The notes beneath the pieces are model-generated. The model saw nothing but the letters and a program-made list of their open reading frames with translations, had not been told where the DNA came from and made no database searches. From assembly GCF_030408595.1 (NCBI RefSeq), contig NZ_CP047080.1:1695247-1759246 (forward strand): a stretch of DNA of 64,000 nt, in the 5' to 3' direction. This document shows, piece by piece, positions 39,072 through 48,410 of this stretch. Within the stretch, counting starts at the first letter, position 1. The number at the start of each line of letters is the position of its first letter. The translations under genes and the position numbers were made by a program. The stretch is from Corynebacterium canis. GTDB taxonomy: Bacteria > Actinomycetota > Actinomycetes > Mycobacteriales > Mycobacteriaceae.

Positions 39072-39147
39072 CACCTGCGCCGATAGGTTGCACCGCGCCC
39101 AGTCCCCGCCTGGTCCGATAGGTTGCGCCGCGCCCAGTCCTCACCTG
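39072..39147 (+). repeat. 35-bp imperfect tandem repeat
   Basis: CACCTGCGCCGATAGGTTGC...CGCGCCCAGTCC and its second copy (GATAGGTTGCGCCGCGCCCAG) are spaced 35 bp apart (39082 and 39117), and a partial third CACCTGCGCCG follows. It lies between the YbjN operon and dispersed repeat copy C. GATAGGTTG is also a motif inside the dispersed repeats, so the array may derive from them. Confidence 0.65.
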
Positions 39148-39680
39148 CGCCGCTGGTGCCGCGTGGGTTATGACTCAACCGACCTGGACACCAGCCGCAG
39201 CATTCCGAATTGCCCGCGTAAAGTTTGAACTTTTTCGAACTAGCAGGCCCGGTCAAATCTGCCTCAGGCAGATCTAACACGGCCGTGTTGCGTTCCTGCG
39301 GAAACACCGTCCCTATCGTCCCAGCGTGTCGATTCTGCCTGAGCGCGGAGAATCGTCGGCCGATTTCGGCCCTCAAGTCACCCCAGCGGCAATAAGTTAT
39401 GTACCACCGCCAAGGTCGCCGATGGGTTGTGTACAACTGCTGACCTGGGCTCGTCTTTCTATTCTTCATTCGGGTCCCTTACGAAGAAATTCCGGACGAA
39501 TCTGGGCCAAAAACCCCGCAGCTCGTCTTTCCATTCTTCGTTGACCACCCTAATGAAGAAAATCCGGACGATCGCAGGTCAACGGCTGCACACAACCTAT
39601 CCGGCGAGCAGGGGCCGGCGGAGCTTCCCAGACGATGAGGGTCGAACTTTCGCGAAATGAACCCGTCGCCTAGTCCTGAA
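39148..39680 (+). repeat. Dispersed repeat copy C
   Basis: The most complete single unit. In order: GACTCAACCGACCTGG, GTTTGAACTTTTTCGAAC, AAATCTGCCTCAGGCAGATC, TCCTGCGGAAACACCGTCCC, CGATTCTGCCTGAGCGC, GCCGATTTCGGCC, AGTCACCCCAGCGGCAATAA, the two TTCTTC...GAAGAA half-units (39451-39516 and 39524-39575), one CACACAACCTATC, and a tail TCGAACTTTCGCGAAATGAA then CCCGTCGCCTAGTCCTG. It lies between two convergent units (YbjN genes and nusB), and no gene is recognisable in it. Confidence 0.85.
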
Positions 39681-39687
39681 CACAAGC

Positions 39688-39719
39688 GAAACCCGCCCCA
39701 AGTAACACCGAGGCGGGCA
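39688..39719 (-). terminator. Predicted terminator of the aro-efp-nusB unit
   Basis: In the minus-strand transcript GCCCGCC (39718-39712) pairs with GGCGGGT (39697-39691) around a 14-base loop, followed by a short TTTCG. It lies 25 bp downstream of the nusB stop. The stem is GC-rich, but the U-run is short, so termination may be partial. Confidence 0.6.
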
Positions 39720-39743
39720 CTAGGCAACCAAAAGTGATATGGA

Positions 39744-40529
39744 TCACTTGCCGTCTTCGGTATTCTCCACCGAACTCTCTACCGGCAAGCTCTCCTGGGT
39801 TTCCGGCGCATCAACTGTGATCGGTTGGTTTTGCGCCTCTTCCTCAAGCGCAGCTTCATTTGGCTGCTCCGAAGAACCATCCCCATAAGGCTCGCCTACC
39901 GGAAACTCCTCCGAGGCCTCGTCTCCCGAAAGTTCCGCATCCATCGATTCAAGCTCGCCGGCCTCGCCCACATCAAGGACCTCGCCTTCAGCCTCAGCTT
40001 CACCAAAGGCCTCGCTCACATCAAGAGCCTCACCCTCAGCAAGGGTTTCAATTTCGGCGAGGGCTTCGGCGCGGAGTTCCTCGATGTTTCTTGCCACGGC
40101 GTCAAGAACGGCGTTGATATAGGGGGCGGCGAAGTCGGTTGAGTATTCGCTGCCGAGTTCCACGCCTTCGACCACTGCGGTTTTCACCGGCACGTCTGGG
40201 TTGAAGAGCATTTCCCACACCGCGATGCGCAGGATGGCGCGGTCGACGGCGGGGATGCGTTCAAGAAGCCAGTTGTCGGCGAGGTAACGGCTAATGGTGT
40301 CGTCGACGCGATCGAGCTCAACCGCCACCCCACCGACGATATGCTGGGTGTATTCAGCGATTGGCGCCACGGGCGGATCGGGTTGCTGCGACAATTCGAT
40401 CCTGTCTTGGACGATTGCCACGGGGTCCACATCGCGAAACTCGGCCTCGAACAGGATGTCTACTGCGCGGCGGCGTGCGCGGTACCGGCTGCCGCGGCGT
40501 TTCGCAGGATCTTGCCGGGAAGTATTCAC
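39744..40529 (-). CDS. nusB: Transcription antitermination factor NusB with long acidic C-terminal tail
   Basis: 261 residues. The NusB fold occupies about 10-160 ([52 protein letters not shown]). NusB with NusE/S10 binds boxA RNA to support rRNA antitermination. After residue 160 comes about 100 residues of acidic, low-complexity sequence ([20 protein letters not shown] and so on), almost doubling the usual ~140-180 residue length. It is the last gene of the unit aroC to nusB. Confidence 0.92.
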   Translation of the reverse strand: MNTSRQDPAKRRGSRYRARRRAVDILFEAEFRDVDPVAIVQDRIELSQQPDPPVAPIAEYTQHIVGGVAVELDRVDDTISRYLADNWLLERIPAVDRAILRIAVWEMLFNPDVPVKTAVVEGVELGSEYSTDFAAPYINAVLDAVARNIEELRAEALAEIETLAEGEALDVSEAFGEAEAEGEVLDVGEAGELESMDAELSGDEASEEFPVGEPYGDGSSEQPNEAALEEEAQNQPITVDAPETQESLPVESSVENTEDGK

Positions 40530-40540
40530 TCCGCCGCCGC

Positions 40541-41104
40541 CTAGTTGTTTACGCGCGAAATGTAGGAACCATCGCGGGTGTCCACCTTCAGCACATTGCC
40601 GGTTTCGATGAACAGCGGCACCTGGATTTCGGCGCCGGTTTCCAAGGTGGCGGGCTTGGTGCCACCGGTAGACCGATCGCCCTGCAAACCGGGATCCGTA
40701 TGTTCGACCTTCAGTTCGACAGACACGGGGAGTTCGCAGAAGAGCGGCTCGCCCTCATGGAAGGAGACCTGCACCACGGTGTTTTCGAGGAGGAACTTGG
40801 CACCATCGCCCATCAAGTGCGGCGCAACCTCGATCTGATCGTAGGTTTTATCGTCCATAAGGACGTAGTTGGTGCCGTCGTTGTAAAGGTAGGTCATGTC
40901 GCGGCGGTCCACCGTCGCGGTTTCAACCTTGACACCAGCATTAAACGTCTTATCCACAACCTTGCCGGAGACGACGTCCTTGAGCTTGGTGCGCACGAAG
41001 GCGGGCCCTTTGCCCGGCTTGACGTGTTGGAACTCTACGATTTGTTGGAGCTTGCCCTCAAGCTTGAGCACAAGGCCGTTTTTAAAATCAGCGGTGGTTG
41101 CCAC
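40541..41104 (-). CDS. efp: Translation elongation factor P
   Basis: 187 residues from GTG at 41102-41104 with GGGAG upstream (a longer frame to 41149 lacks a site). Three beta-barrel domains are typical. The loop that reaches the peptidyl-transferase centre reads [14 protein letters not shown], with the Lys that is unmodified in actinobacteria. EF-P relieves ribosome stalling at consecutive prolines. It lies 11 bp upstream of nusB and 47 bp after pepQ. Confidence 0.96.
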   Translation of the reverse strand: MATTADFKNGLVLKLEGKLQQIVEFQHVKPGKGPAFVRTKLKDVVSGKVVDKTFNAGVKVETATVDRRDMTYLYNDGTNYVLMDDKTYDQIEVAPHLMGDGAKFLLENTVVQVSFHEGEPLFCELPVSVELKVEHTDPGLQGDRSTGGTKPATLETGAEIQVPLFIETGNVLKVDTRDGSYISRVNN

Positions 41105-41151
41105 TGGGTCTTTCTCCCTACATAACAGTGGTGCAATTGAGCTCCCCAATC

Positions 41152-42246
41152 CTACACCACGTGGAGGTTTTTATTTATTTTGGTGATGATCTCCGGCGCC
41201 CCGTTTGTGATAATTAACGTATCTTCGATCCGCACCCCACCTTTGCCAGGTACATAGATGCCCGGTTCGATAGTCAGTGTCATACCGGGTTCGAGGGTTC
41301 CAGTGCCCGTCATCGCGGCCCACGGCGGCTCGTGAACATCCAGGCCGATTCCGTGCCCGGTGGAGTGCACGAAGTATTCGCCGTAACCCGCATCGGCGAT
41401 AATGTCGCGGCAGGCGCGGTCCACATCCACCAATGCGGTGCCCGGGGTGGCGGCGTCGATGCCGGCGAGTTGCGCGGCCAAAACGATTTCGTAGATTTCG
41501 GCGGTGAAATCGGTGGTGTGGTCCATGATCAGCGTGCGCGTCATGTCCGAGTTAAAGCCGCACCCGTGCGCGCCGAAGTCGATGGTAACAAGGTCCCCGG
41601 CCGCGATGACTCGGTCGCCGGCGCCGTGGTGCGGCTTTGCGGAGTTCGGGCCGGAGGCGACGATGGTTTCAAAGCTGGGGCGTTCCGCGCCGAGTTTCCG
41701 CATGCGGTATTCAAGGTCCGTTGCGACGTCGCGTTCTGTCCGCCCAATGGCAAGCTCACCCGCCGCGAGCAACTCCTCGAAGGCGGTCGCGGCCACCTGG
41801 GCAATTTCGCGCAAGCGTTCGAGCTCTATGGGGTCCTTAATAAGGCGGATTTTCTCCACCACTTCGGTGACGGGGACGAGGGTGACGTCCTCGCCGCAGG
41901 CTTGTTGGAGGTTCTCTAGCTCCGCTACGGAAACGAAGGCCGCCTCGTAGCCGACCCGCCGGGGGCCGGTGATCTTTTTCAGCAACGCCTGGGCGCTCGG
42001 GCGTTCGATCAGCGCCTCGATATCCGGCACTTCCTCCGCGATTTGCGTGGTGTAGCGGCCGTCGGTGGCTATCGCGCAGCTGAGATCCTTGTGCACCAGC
42101 AGCGCGGCGTTCGAGCCGGAAAACCCGGACAGGTATCGAACATGTGTCAGATGGGTAATCAGCATCGAATCGATGCGTTGGCCGGCCAGGGCCGCCGCCA
42201 ATGTGCGGCGGCGGGTAGCAAAACGAGTGTCCGCAAGAAGTGTCAT
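41152..42246 (-). CDS. pepQ: Xaa-Pro aminopeptidase (M24 family)
   Basis: 364 residues from ATG at 42244-42246. It has an N-terminal creatinase-like domain (about 1-135) and a C-terminal pita-bread metalloprotease. The metal ligands are visible: Asp in [18 protein letters not shown], His in [15 protein letters not shown], and Glu in [19 protein letters not shown]. It cleaves the N-terminal residue from X-Pro peptides in the cytoplasm. It lies 4 bp after aroQ; the aroQ-pepQ-efp-nusB order is conserved in corynebacteria. Aminopeptidase and dipeptidase variants cannot be separated from sequence alone. Confidence 0.9.
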   Translation of the reverse strand: MTLLADTRFATRRRTLAAALAGQRIDSMLITHLTHVRYLSGFSGSNAALLVHKDLSCAIATDGRYTTQIAEEVPDIEALIERPSAQALLKKITGPRRVGYEAAFVSVAELENLQQACGEDVTLVPVTEVVEKIRLIKDPIELERLREIAQVAATAFEELLAAGELAIGRTERDVATDLEYRMRKLGAERPSFETIVASGPNSAKPHHGAGDRVIAAGDLVTIDFGAHGCGFNSDMTRTLIMDHTTDFTAEIYEIVLAAQLAGIDAATPGTALVDVDRACRDIIADAGYGEYFVHSTGHGIGLDVHEPPWAAMTGTGTLEPGMTLTIEPGIYVPGKGGVRIEDTLIITNGAPEIITKINKNLHVV

Positions 42247-42250
42247 AAAC

Positions 42251-42685
42251 TCACTGTACCGGCTCGCTGGCGCAGAGGTACTCCAATGCCAGCAAGTAGC
42301 CCCGCACCCCCAAACCTGCGATAACGCCGCGGGCGATCGGGGAAATATAGCTGTGTTGGCGGAACGGCTCGCGGGCGTGCACATTGGAGATGTGAACCTC
42401 GATCACGCATTCCAATTCCACCAGCGCGTCGCGCAATGCTACGGAGGTGTGGGTAAAGCCGCCGGGGTTGATAATCACGGGGCAACCACGGTCCGCGGCC
42501 TCGTGCACCCATTCGATTAACTGCCCCTCGTGGTTCGATTGGAAGCAGCTCACCTCCACCCCGAGCGCCGCCGCCCGCGCCCGAATGCTGGCCTCCACAT
42601 CGGCCAGGGTCGTGGAGCCATAGATCTCCGGCTGCCGCTTGCCCAACCGGTCCAGGTTCGGCCCGTTCACCACATACACATGCAT
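42251..42685 (-). CDS. aroQ: 3-dehydroquinate dehydratase, type II
   Basis: 144 residues. [17 protein letters not shown] carries the flexible loop with catalytic Arg and Tyr, [17 protein letters not shown] is the binding region, and [20 protein letters not shown] holds the active-site His. It forms dodecamers in this class. It is the third shikimate-pathway step, placed 2 bp after aroB. Confidence 0.95.
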   Translation of the reverse strand: MHVYVVNGPNLDRLGKRQPEIYGSTTLADVEASIRARAAALGVEVSCFQSNHEGQLIEWVHEAADRGCPVIINPGGFTHTSVALRDALVELECVIEVHISNVHAREPFRQHSYISPIARGVIAGLGVRGYLLALEYLCASEPVQ

Positions 42686-42687
42686 GT

Positions 42688-43752
42688 TTAGCTGATCCGT
42701 TCGTAGGCTTCGCGGAGGGTTTCCACGCTCGGGTCCACCAGGCGGGTGGTGTCCCCCGGCCCGGTCAGCGCCACAAAGCGCAGCTTCCCTTCGCGGTTCT
42801 TCTTATCGCGCCCCATACCGACCAAAAGTTCGTCAAAGCAACCGGATTCGTAGCTGACCGGCAACCCAATGGAGCGCAGGATATTGCGATGGCGGTCCAC
42901 TAACGCGGCGTCGATAAGCCCGTGAATCTCGGCGAGCTCGGCGATAAACATCATGCCCACGGCGACGGCGTTCCCGTGGCGCCAGCGAAACGCCTCCCGC
43001 AACTCAACGGAATGACCGAACGTATGGCCGTAATTAAGGATTTCCCGCAGACCGGACTCCTGCAAATCGGCGGCCACGACCCGCGCCTTTACCGCAACCG
43101 AACGTGCGATCAATTCGGGCAGGTACCCGTCCACGCGGAGGCAGGCGGCGGGGTCGGACTCGTATAAGTCCAGAATCACGGGGTCCGCAATAAAACCGGT
43201 CTTAATGATCTCCGCCGAGCCCGCGATCAGCTCTTCCACCGGCAACGTGCGTAAAAAGTCCAGGTCAATGCATACGGCGGCCGGTTCGTGGAACGCCCCC
43301 ACCAGGTTTTTCCCGGCGTCGGTATTAATACCGGTCTTACCGCCCACGGCGGCGTCCACCATCGCCAAGAGGGTCGTGGGCACCTGGATCACATCGATGC
43401 CGCGCATCCAGCACGCGGCCACGAAACCCGCCAGGTCCGTCACCGCGCCTCCACCGAGCCCAATGATCACATCGCGGCGGCCCAAACCCAGCTCCCCGCA
43501 GCGATCCCATAGCTCCCCCGCCACGGCGAGGGTCTTGCCGGCCTCGGCATCCGGCACTTCCGCCGCGAACACCTTGAGCCCGCGCGCCCGCAGCGCCGCC
43601 GCCAAATTTTCCGCCGCCGCCATCAGCGGCTCCTGGTGAATGATAAGTACGTTCGTACAATCCGCCCGCACTGCCGCCACGATCTGCGGGGTCACCCCGT
43701 GTGCGATCGTGACGTCGTAGGGGGAGGCTCCGGTCACGGAGATCACGGTCAT
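42688..43752 (-). CDS. aroB: 3-dehydroquinate synthase
   Basis: 354 residues, NAD+- and metal-dependent. [20 protein letters not shown] (about residues 100-119), [19 protein letters not shown] and [11 protein letters not shown] with a metal-binding His are family signatures. It converts DAHP to dehydroquinate. It lies 3 bp after aroK; the aroK-aroB pair is common. Confidence 0.96.
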   Translation of the reverse strand: MTVISVTGASPYDVTIAHGVTPQIVAAVRADCTNVLIIHQEPLMAAAENLAAALRARGLKVFAAEVPDAEAGKTLAVAGELWDRCGELGLGRRDVIIGLGGGAVTDLAGFVAACWMRGIDVIQVPTTLLAMVDAAVGGKTGINTDAGKNLVGAFHEPAAVCIDLDFLRTLPVEELIAGSAEIIKTGFIADPVILDLYESDPAACLRVDGYLPELIARSVAVKARVVAADLQESGLREILNYGHTFGHSVELREAFRWRHGNAVAVGMMFIAELAEIHGLIDAALVDRHRNILRSIGLPVSYESGCFDELLVGMGRDKKNREGKLRFVALTGPGDTTRLVDPSVETLREAYERIS

Positions 43753-43755
43753 CGG

Positions 43756-44286
43756 TCAGGTGTCCTTTCCGGGGGTATCGCTGTGCGTTTCCAGGTAGTT
43801 GAGTACATCCGCAACCACCTGGCGGGGGGTGCGCCCATCGGTGCGAGCGCGGTACCCCGCAACTTCACGGTACAACGGCATCCGCTCTTCCAACAGCTGC
43901 CGGTACCGAGCCTCCGGATCCGCCGCCGCCAATACCGGGCGCGTGTTTTCGGCGAGCGTGCGGCGCACGCCTTCCGCCACAGACACATCCACCCACACGA
44001 CGGAATGTTCGGCCAAGAGTTCGCGATTAGACGGGGTGGTTACCGCGCCGCCGCCGAGGCTCACCACGCCGCTATGGCCGAGCGCCTCCGCGACCACCGC
44101 GGCCTCCAGCTTGCGGAAGCCTTCCTCGCCGAGTTCGGTGAACGCCTCCCCGCAGGTGCGCCCGGTTGCTTCTTCGATCAGATCGTCGGTATCTACAAGG
44201 CTGGTGTTCAGGGCGTGCGCCAGCCGCCGGCCGATCGTTGTTTTCCCCGCCCCAGGGGGGCCTACCAGCACTACGCGAGGCGACAT
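43756..44286 (-). CDS. aroK: Shikimate kinase
   Basis: 176 residues. The Walker A motif VLVGPPGAGKTTIGRRLA is at the N-terminus. DTDDLIEEATGR (shikimate-binding Asp) and SLGGGAVTTPSNRELL follow. It phosphorylates shikimate at the 3-OH. The start overlaps the aroC stop by one base, and aroB follows after 3 bp. Confidence 0.95.
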   Translation of the reverse strand: MSPRVVLVGPPGAGKTTIGRRLAHALNTSLVDTDDLIEEATGRTCGEAFTELGEEGFRKLEAAVVAEALGHSGVVSLGGGAVTTPSNRELLAEHSVVWVDVSVAEGVRRTLAENTRPVLAAADPEARYRQLLEERMPLYREVAGYRARTDGRTPRQVVADVLNYLETHSDTPGKDT

Positions 44287-45503
44287 TAAAACTCCAAACG
44301 TTGTTGAACCCGGTCAAGGTAGCAATCGATATTGCATTTGGTTTCAGCGAGGCTATCCCCGCCGAATTTTTCCAGCACGGCGCGGGCGAGGACGAGCGCC
44401 ACCATGGCTTCCGCCACCACGCCCGCCGCCGGCACCGCACACACGTCCGAACGCTGGTGGATCGCGGCGGCCGGGCCGCCGGTGGCCATATCCACCGTCT
44501 GCAGCGCGCGCGGCACCGTGGAAATGGGTTTCATAGCGGCGCGCACCACTAGGGACTGGCCATTGGTCATGCCGCCTTCCAGCCCGCCCGCGCGGTTGCT
44601 CAAACGTTCGATCCCGCCGCCGTCCGTGCCACGCACCATTTCATCGTGCGCCACGGAGCCGCGGCGGCGTGCGGTGGCAAAACCATCGCCGATCTCTACG
44701 CCCTTAATTGCCTGGATACCCATGACGGCGGCGGCCAATTGCGCGTCCAAACGATCCTCGCCGGACACGTGCGATCCCAGCCCGATGGGCAGCCCGTGCA
44801 CCACCACTTCGACCACACCGCCGAGCGTATCCCCGGCCTTTTTCGCGGCCTCGATCTCCGCGATCATGCTAGCCTCCGCGGCCGCATCGAAAGCGCGCAC
44901 CGGGGACGCATCGATGGCCTCTAGGTCCGCGAAAACCGGCAGCGGGCCCGCATAGGGCTCGGACGCGCCAATAGAGATCACGTGCGAAAGCACTTCCACG
45001 CCCAACGCCTCCCGCAGGAAGTTGCGGGCCAGGGTCGCGGCGGCGGTGCGGGCGGCGGTTTCCCGCGCTGATGCCCGCTCCAGGACGGGACGCGCCTCTT
45101 CGAACCCATATTTCAACATCCCGGCGAAATCGGCGTGCCCGGGCCGCGGACGCGTCAATTGCGCACCCCGCCCGGAGGCGAACGCCGCCGCGATTTCCGG
45201 GTCTTCCATATCAACCGGATCGGAGCTCATCAGGGTGGTCCATTTCGGCCACTCGGTATTACCGATCATGATTGCGACTGGCCCGCCGAGCGTAAACCCG
45301 TGCCGCACGCCCCCGAGCACGGTCACCTCGTCCGCTTCGAACTTCATGCGCGCGCCGCGTCCGTACCCGAGGCGGCGGCGGGCGAGTTGGGCGGAAATGT
45401 CTGCACGAGTGAGCGGCACCCCGGCCGGCATGTGCTCAACCATCGCGATGAGCGCCTGACCGTGGGATTCACCTGCTGTTGTCCATCGAAGCATGCGGTT
45501 CAT
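44286..45503 (-). CDS. aroC: Chorismate synthase
   Basis: 405 residues, FMN-dependent. [20 protein letters not shown] at the start, [18 protein letters not shown] and the later [17 protein letters not shown] stretch are family signatures. It converts EPSP to chorismate, the last common aromatic step. It is the first gene of aroC-aroK-aroB-aroQ-pepQ-efp-nusB, with 50 bp before it for a promoter or read-through from the prepilin-peptidase gene. Confidence 0.97.
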   Translation of the reverse strand: MNRMLRWTTAGESHGQALIAMVEHMPAGVPLTRADISAQLARRRLGYGRGARMKFEADEVTVLGGVRHGFTLGGPVAIMIGNTEWPKWTTLMSSDPVDMEDPEIAAAFASGRGAQLTRPRPGHADFAGMLKYGFEEARPVLERASARETAARTAAATLARNFLREALGVEVLSHVISIGASEPYAGPLPVFADLEAIDASPVRAFDAAAEASMIAEIEAAKKAGDTLGGVVEVVVHGLPIGLGSHVSGEDRLDAQLAAAVMGIQAIKGVEIGDGFATARRRGSVAHDEMVRGTDGGGIERLSNRAGGLEGGMTNGQSLVVRAAMKPISTVPRALQTVDMATGGPAAAIHQRSDVCAVPAAGVVAEAMVALVLARAVLEKFGGDSLAETKCNIDCYLDRVQQRLEF

Positions 45504-45553
45504 TGTGTCACGAACACAGTGCCTGTTAAAACATCACCCCCCACTTCAAACGC

Positions 45554-45931
45554 TCACAATAGACATACCGCAAATGTGGCCGCAAGCATGCCCGGCCCAT
45601 GCGCCACCGTCGGGCTTCGCGTAAGCATCCCCGCCGCCACCGTGATTATCGACGCCCCGCCCACCGCCGCGCACCACCCCAACACGCCGTGCGCCGCCAC
45701 CAGCACCCCCAACGATGCTGCGAGTTTGATATCGCCACCCCCGAATCCTGGCATGAGGAAGTATATGCACGCCCATATGACCCCGCCAAGGATCCACCAC
45801 GGTTCCGTCACCGCCGCCCACCCCCATACCACCAGGATCGCGGGCAGGGTAAGCACATCCGGGAGCCTTCGAAAGCACGTATCAATCCCGGCGAGGATTA
45901 TGGCCCACACCACCCCTGCGGCCAAACCCAA
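45554..45931 (-). CDS. Small A24-family prepilin peptidase-like protein
   Basis: 125 residues, almost entirely membrane. The two aspartates expected for the aspartic prepilin peptidase are present: GIDTCFRRLPD (Asp near residue 17) and PGFGGGDIKLAASLG (Asp near residue 67). The N-terminal methylase domain of PilD-type enzymes is absent, as in the short archaeal or Flp-type peptidases. No pilus genes are in the window, so the substrate would be encoded elsewhere. It lies between aroE and aroC, a placement also known from mycobacteria and corynebacteria. Confidence 0.82.
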   Translation of the reverse strand: MGLAAGVVWAIILAGIDTCFRRLPDVLTLPAILVVWGWAAVTEPWWILGGVIWACIYFLMPGFGGGDIKLAASLGVLVAAHGVLGWCAAVGGASIITVAAGMLTRSPTVAHGPGMLAATFAVCLL

Positions 45932-45950
45932 ATCCCACGCACCCCCTCGG

Positions 45951-46748
45951 CTATAGCACCACCGCTTCCAACGCCTTGAGCATAGCCTGCTGCGGCGCGG
46001 CCCGCCCGGTAAATTGCTCGAATTGCCCGAAAGCCTGGTGCGCCAGCATCACGTGACCGCCCACGGCCGCCACCCCGCGCCGCTGCGCCGCCTGCACCAG
46101 CGGCGTGGGCCACGGATCATAGATCACATCCAGCACGGGAGCCTGCGCGAGGGCGTCTTCCCTGCCGCGCAGCGCCGCCGAGGGCACGGTGGATACCACC
46201 ACATCCGGCGCGAGCGCGGAGATATCGGTATCCAGCGGCAGCAGCGCAAAGTCCGCCTCGGGCACCAGCGGCGCGAGCTCCGTGCTTTTATCGGTGCGGT
46301 TGAGCACCGTGATCTTCCGGTACCCGGCCCGGGCTAACGCCCATAGCGCGGGACGCGCGGTACCGCCGCCGCCGACCACGACGGCGGTTGTGCCTGTCAG
46401 GGCGTCGAGAAGCCGGAGCGCCCCGGTGACGCCGTCGCAATCGGTATTATCGGCACGCCAACCTTCGCTGGTGCGTACTAATGTATTGGCGCTGCCGATG
46501 GCGCGGGCCCGGTCGCTGGCGGTATCGGCAAAGCTCAGCGCGGCAAACTTGCCCGGCATGGTCACGGAAAAACCGACGAAGCTTGACGACGCGCCGCCCA
46601 CCACCGCGGGCAGTTGTTCGGCGTCGCATTCGATACGCTCGTAGTGCCAATCCGCAAGCCCGAGGGCCGCGTATCCGGCATTATGCAGGACCGGCGACAG
46701 GGAATGCTCAATCGGCTTGCCAAGGACGGCGGCCCGGTGCTGGATCAT
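45951..46748 (-). CDS. aroE: Shikimate dehydrogenase
   Basis: 265 residues. The shikimate-binding start LGKPIEHSLSPVLHNAGY and the catalytic Lys in VTMPGKFAAL are clear. A Rossmann loop for NADP(H) is at VVVGGGGTARPALWAL (about residue 122). It reduces 3-dehydroshikimate. The ATG overlaps the mltG stop by 4 bp. It completes the shikimate set in this block together with aroB, aroQ, aroK and aroC. Confidence 0.94.
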   Translation of the reverse strand: MIQHRAAVLGKPIEHSLSPVLHNAGYAALGLADWHYERIECDAEQLPAVVGGASSSFVGFSVTMPGKFAALSFADTASDRARAIGSANTLVRTSEGWRADNTDCDGVTGALRLLDALTGTTAVVVGGGGTARPALWALARAGYRKITVLNRTDKSTELAPLVPEADFALLPLDTDISALAPDVVVSTVPSAALRGREDALAQAPVLDVIYDPWPTPLVQAAQRRGVAAVGGHVMLAHQAFGQFEQFTGRAAPQQAMLKALEAVVL

Positions 46749-47905
46749 CGATTGCTATCCAATACGCCGTTGTTGATGGCCTGATCGGTATCCGCCTGGT
46801 GCTCCTCGAACGTGTTATTGAATACGGTGGTGCCGTCTTTATCGATCGTGACAAAGAACAACCAATCGCCCGGCTCCGGGTTCTCCATCGCCTCGATCGC
46901 CTCAATCGACGGCGACGCGATCGGGGTCTCCGGCAGGCCATCCTTGGCGTAGGTATTCCACGGGGTGACCTTCTGGCGGTCCTCATCGGTGGTGGCCACC
47001 TCCTGCTCCTCCACGTCGTAGTTCACGGTGGAGTCGAACTCCAAGCGCATCGGCTTGTGCAGGCGGTTCAAAATCACCCGGGCGACCTTGGCAAAATCGT
47101 TCCTCGGAGCCTCACGCTCAATGAGCGACGCCGCGGTAAGCAGCTCGTACGGGGACAGCCCGATCGCCTGCGCGCGCTCCACGATGCCGGTCTTGTTGTA
47201 CGCCTTCGCGGAATCCGTGACCAGGCGGGTGAGCAGCGAAAGCGCATCATCCTCCGGGTTAATCACGTACTCGCCGGGGGAAATCAGGCCCTCCAGGCGC
47301 TTTTCATCCGCGCCGCGGGCCTCCACCTGCGGCAGCGCCCAATCCGGCACGCCCAGCTGCGCCGCCGGGGTTTCGCGGGCCACGCGCTGCAATTCCTGCG
47401 TTTGGATGCAATTTGTGCTGCCTTCCGCACAGGTTGCATCAGAAATCTGACGGAAAATACCCAGCCTTGTCTGACCGCCCACGACCTTCACATCCATCAG
47501 CGTGGCGCCGCCGTGTACATGTAGGGTGGGCACCCGATTAGCGGGGTCTAGCAGCGCGGCCACCGCGGACTCAGCGCTCATTTGCTTTTGCACCCGGTAC
47601 ACGCCAGGTTTCACACTAGCCGCATCGGGGTTGTTATTAGCCGCAATTTGGAAAGCGCCATTTGTTTGAACAACGTTGAGTTTCACCAATTCGGGGCCGA
47701 GTTCGGAAATGCTGGAGCCCTCGGGTATTTCCACGGTGACCTGCTCACCGTTGCCCGTACCAACGTAATCACGGGTGCTTGGTGGGTTGGTTCGCATGTA
47801 CCCGATGTACACCACAGCACTGATGATTAGAATCAACGTAGCAATGAGAATTGCGATACCGCGCTGGCGGCGTTTCGCGTACGTTGGTTCCTTACGTAGC
47901 TTCAT
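46745..47905 (-). CDS. mltG: Endolytic murein transglycosylase MltG (YceG-like)
   Basis: 386 residues from ATG at 47903-47905, with AGGAAGG 6-7 bases before it. One N-terminal membrane anchor ([20 protein letters not shown], about 16-36) places the domain outside the cell. The YceG domain follows, with the catalytic Glu in [20 protein letters not shown]. It is thought to cut nascent glycan strands and set their length. Its start overlaps the ruvX 3' end by 14 bp and its stop overlaps aroE, so the genes are coupled. Confidence 0.93.
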   Translation of the reverse strand: MKLRKEPTYAKRRQRGIAILIATLILIISAVVYIGYMRTNPPSTRDYVGTGNGEQVTVEIPEGSSISELGPELVKLNVVQTNGAFQIAANNNPDAASVKPGVYRVQKQMSAESAVAALLDPANRVPTLHVHGGATLMDVKVVGGQTRLGIFRQISDATCAEGSTNCIQTQELQRVARETPAAQLGVPDWALPQVEARGADEKRLEGLISPGEYVINPEDDALSLLTRLVTDSAKAYNKTGIVERAQAIGLSPYELLTAASLIEREAPRNDFAKVARVILNRLHKPMRLEFDSTVNYDVEEQEVATTDEDRQKVTPWNTYAKDGLPETPIASPSIEAIEAMENPEPGDWLFFVTIDKDGTTVFNNTFEEHQADTDQAINNGVLDSNR

Positions 47906-48401
47906 TATCGCCTTCCTGCTGTCGGAGGTATGCAGCCCTTCCATCCAGCCAAGATTGTAGGATTTCCACCGCCGCAGCCTGATCGACCACACTACGACCT
48001 TTACGAGAGTTTACGCCGGACGCCTGCAAAGCTCGGGTAGCCACAGCGGTGGTGAGTCGTTCATCACACATTCGAACGGGGAGCCCAGTGCGACGCCGAA
48101 CCCGGGACGCGATATCCTTCGCGTGCCGCACACTCTTCGACCCATTGCCGCGAAGATCCCGGGGTAATCCGACCACGATCTCCACCGCATCGTATTCGTT
48201 GACCAAGTCCACGATGCGGTCGATATCGCCCTGATCCCGATCCTTAAAACCGGTCAGCCGGCGGACCGTTTCCACCGGCGTTGCCAGCACGGCGTTCCGA
48301 TCAGAAACGGCCACTCCGATCCTTACCGTCCCCACATCGAGGGCTAGGCGGCGACCCAGCCCCGGATCATCTGCGCCTGGGGTATCAGCGAAAACCTTCA
48401 T
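47892..48401 (-). CDS. ruvX: RuvX/YqgF-type Holliday-junction resolvase-like nuclease
   Basis: 169 residues with an RNase H-like fold. [17 protein letters not shown] (first Asp, about residue 22), [15 protein letters not shown] and RMCDERLTT (Glu) mark the active site. In E. coli YqgF acts in 16S rRNA processing; the mycobacterial RuvX resolves Holliday junctions in vitro. The gene lies between alaS and mltG, 9 bp after alaS. The alaS-ruvX-mltG-aroE order is widespread in actinobacteria. Confidence 0.92.
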   Translation of the reverse strand: MKVFADTPGADDPGLGRRLALDVGTVRIGVAVSDRNAVLATPVETVRRLTGFKDRDQGDIDRIVDLVNEYDAVEIVVGLPRDLRGNGSKSVRHAKDIASRVRRRTGLPVRMCDERLTTAVATRALQASGVNSRKGRSVVDQAAAVEILQSWLDGRAAYLRQQEGDNEAT

Positions 48402-48410
48402 AGCCGCAGG

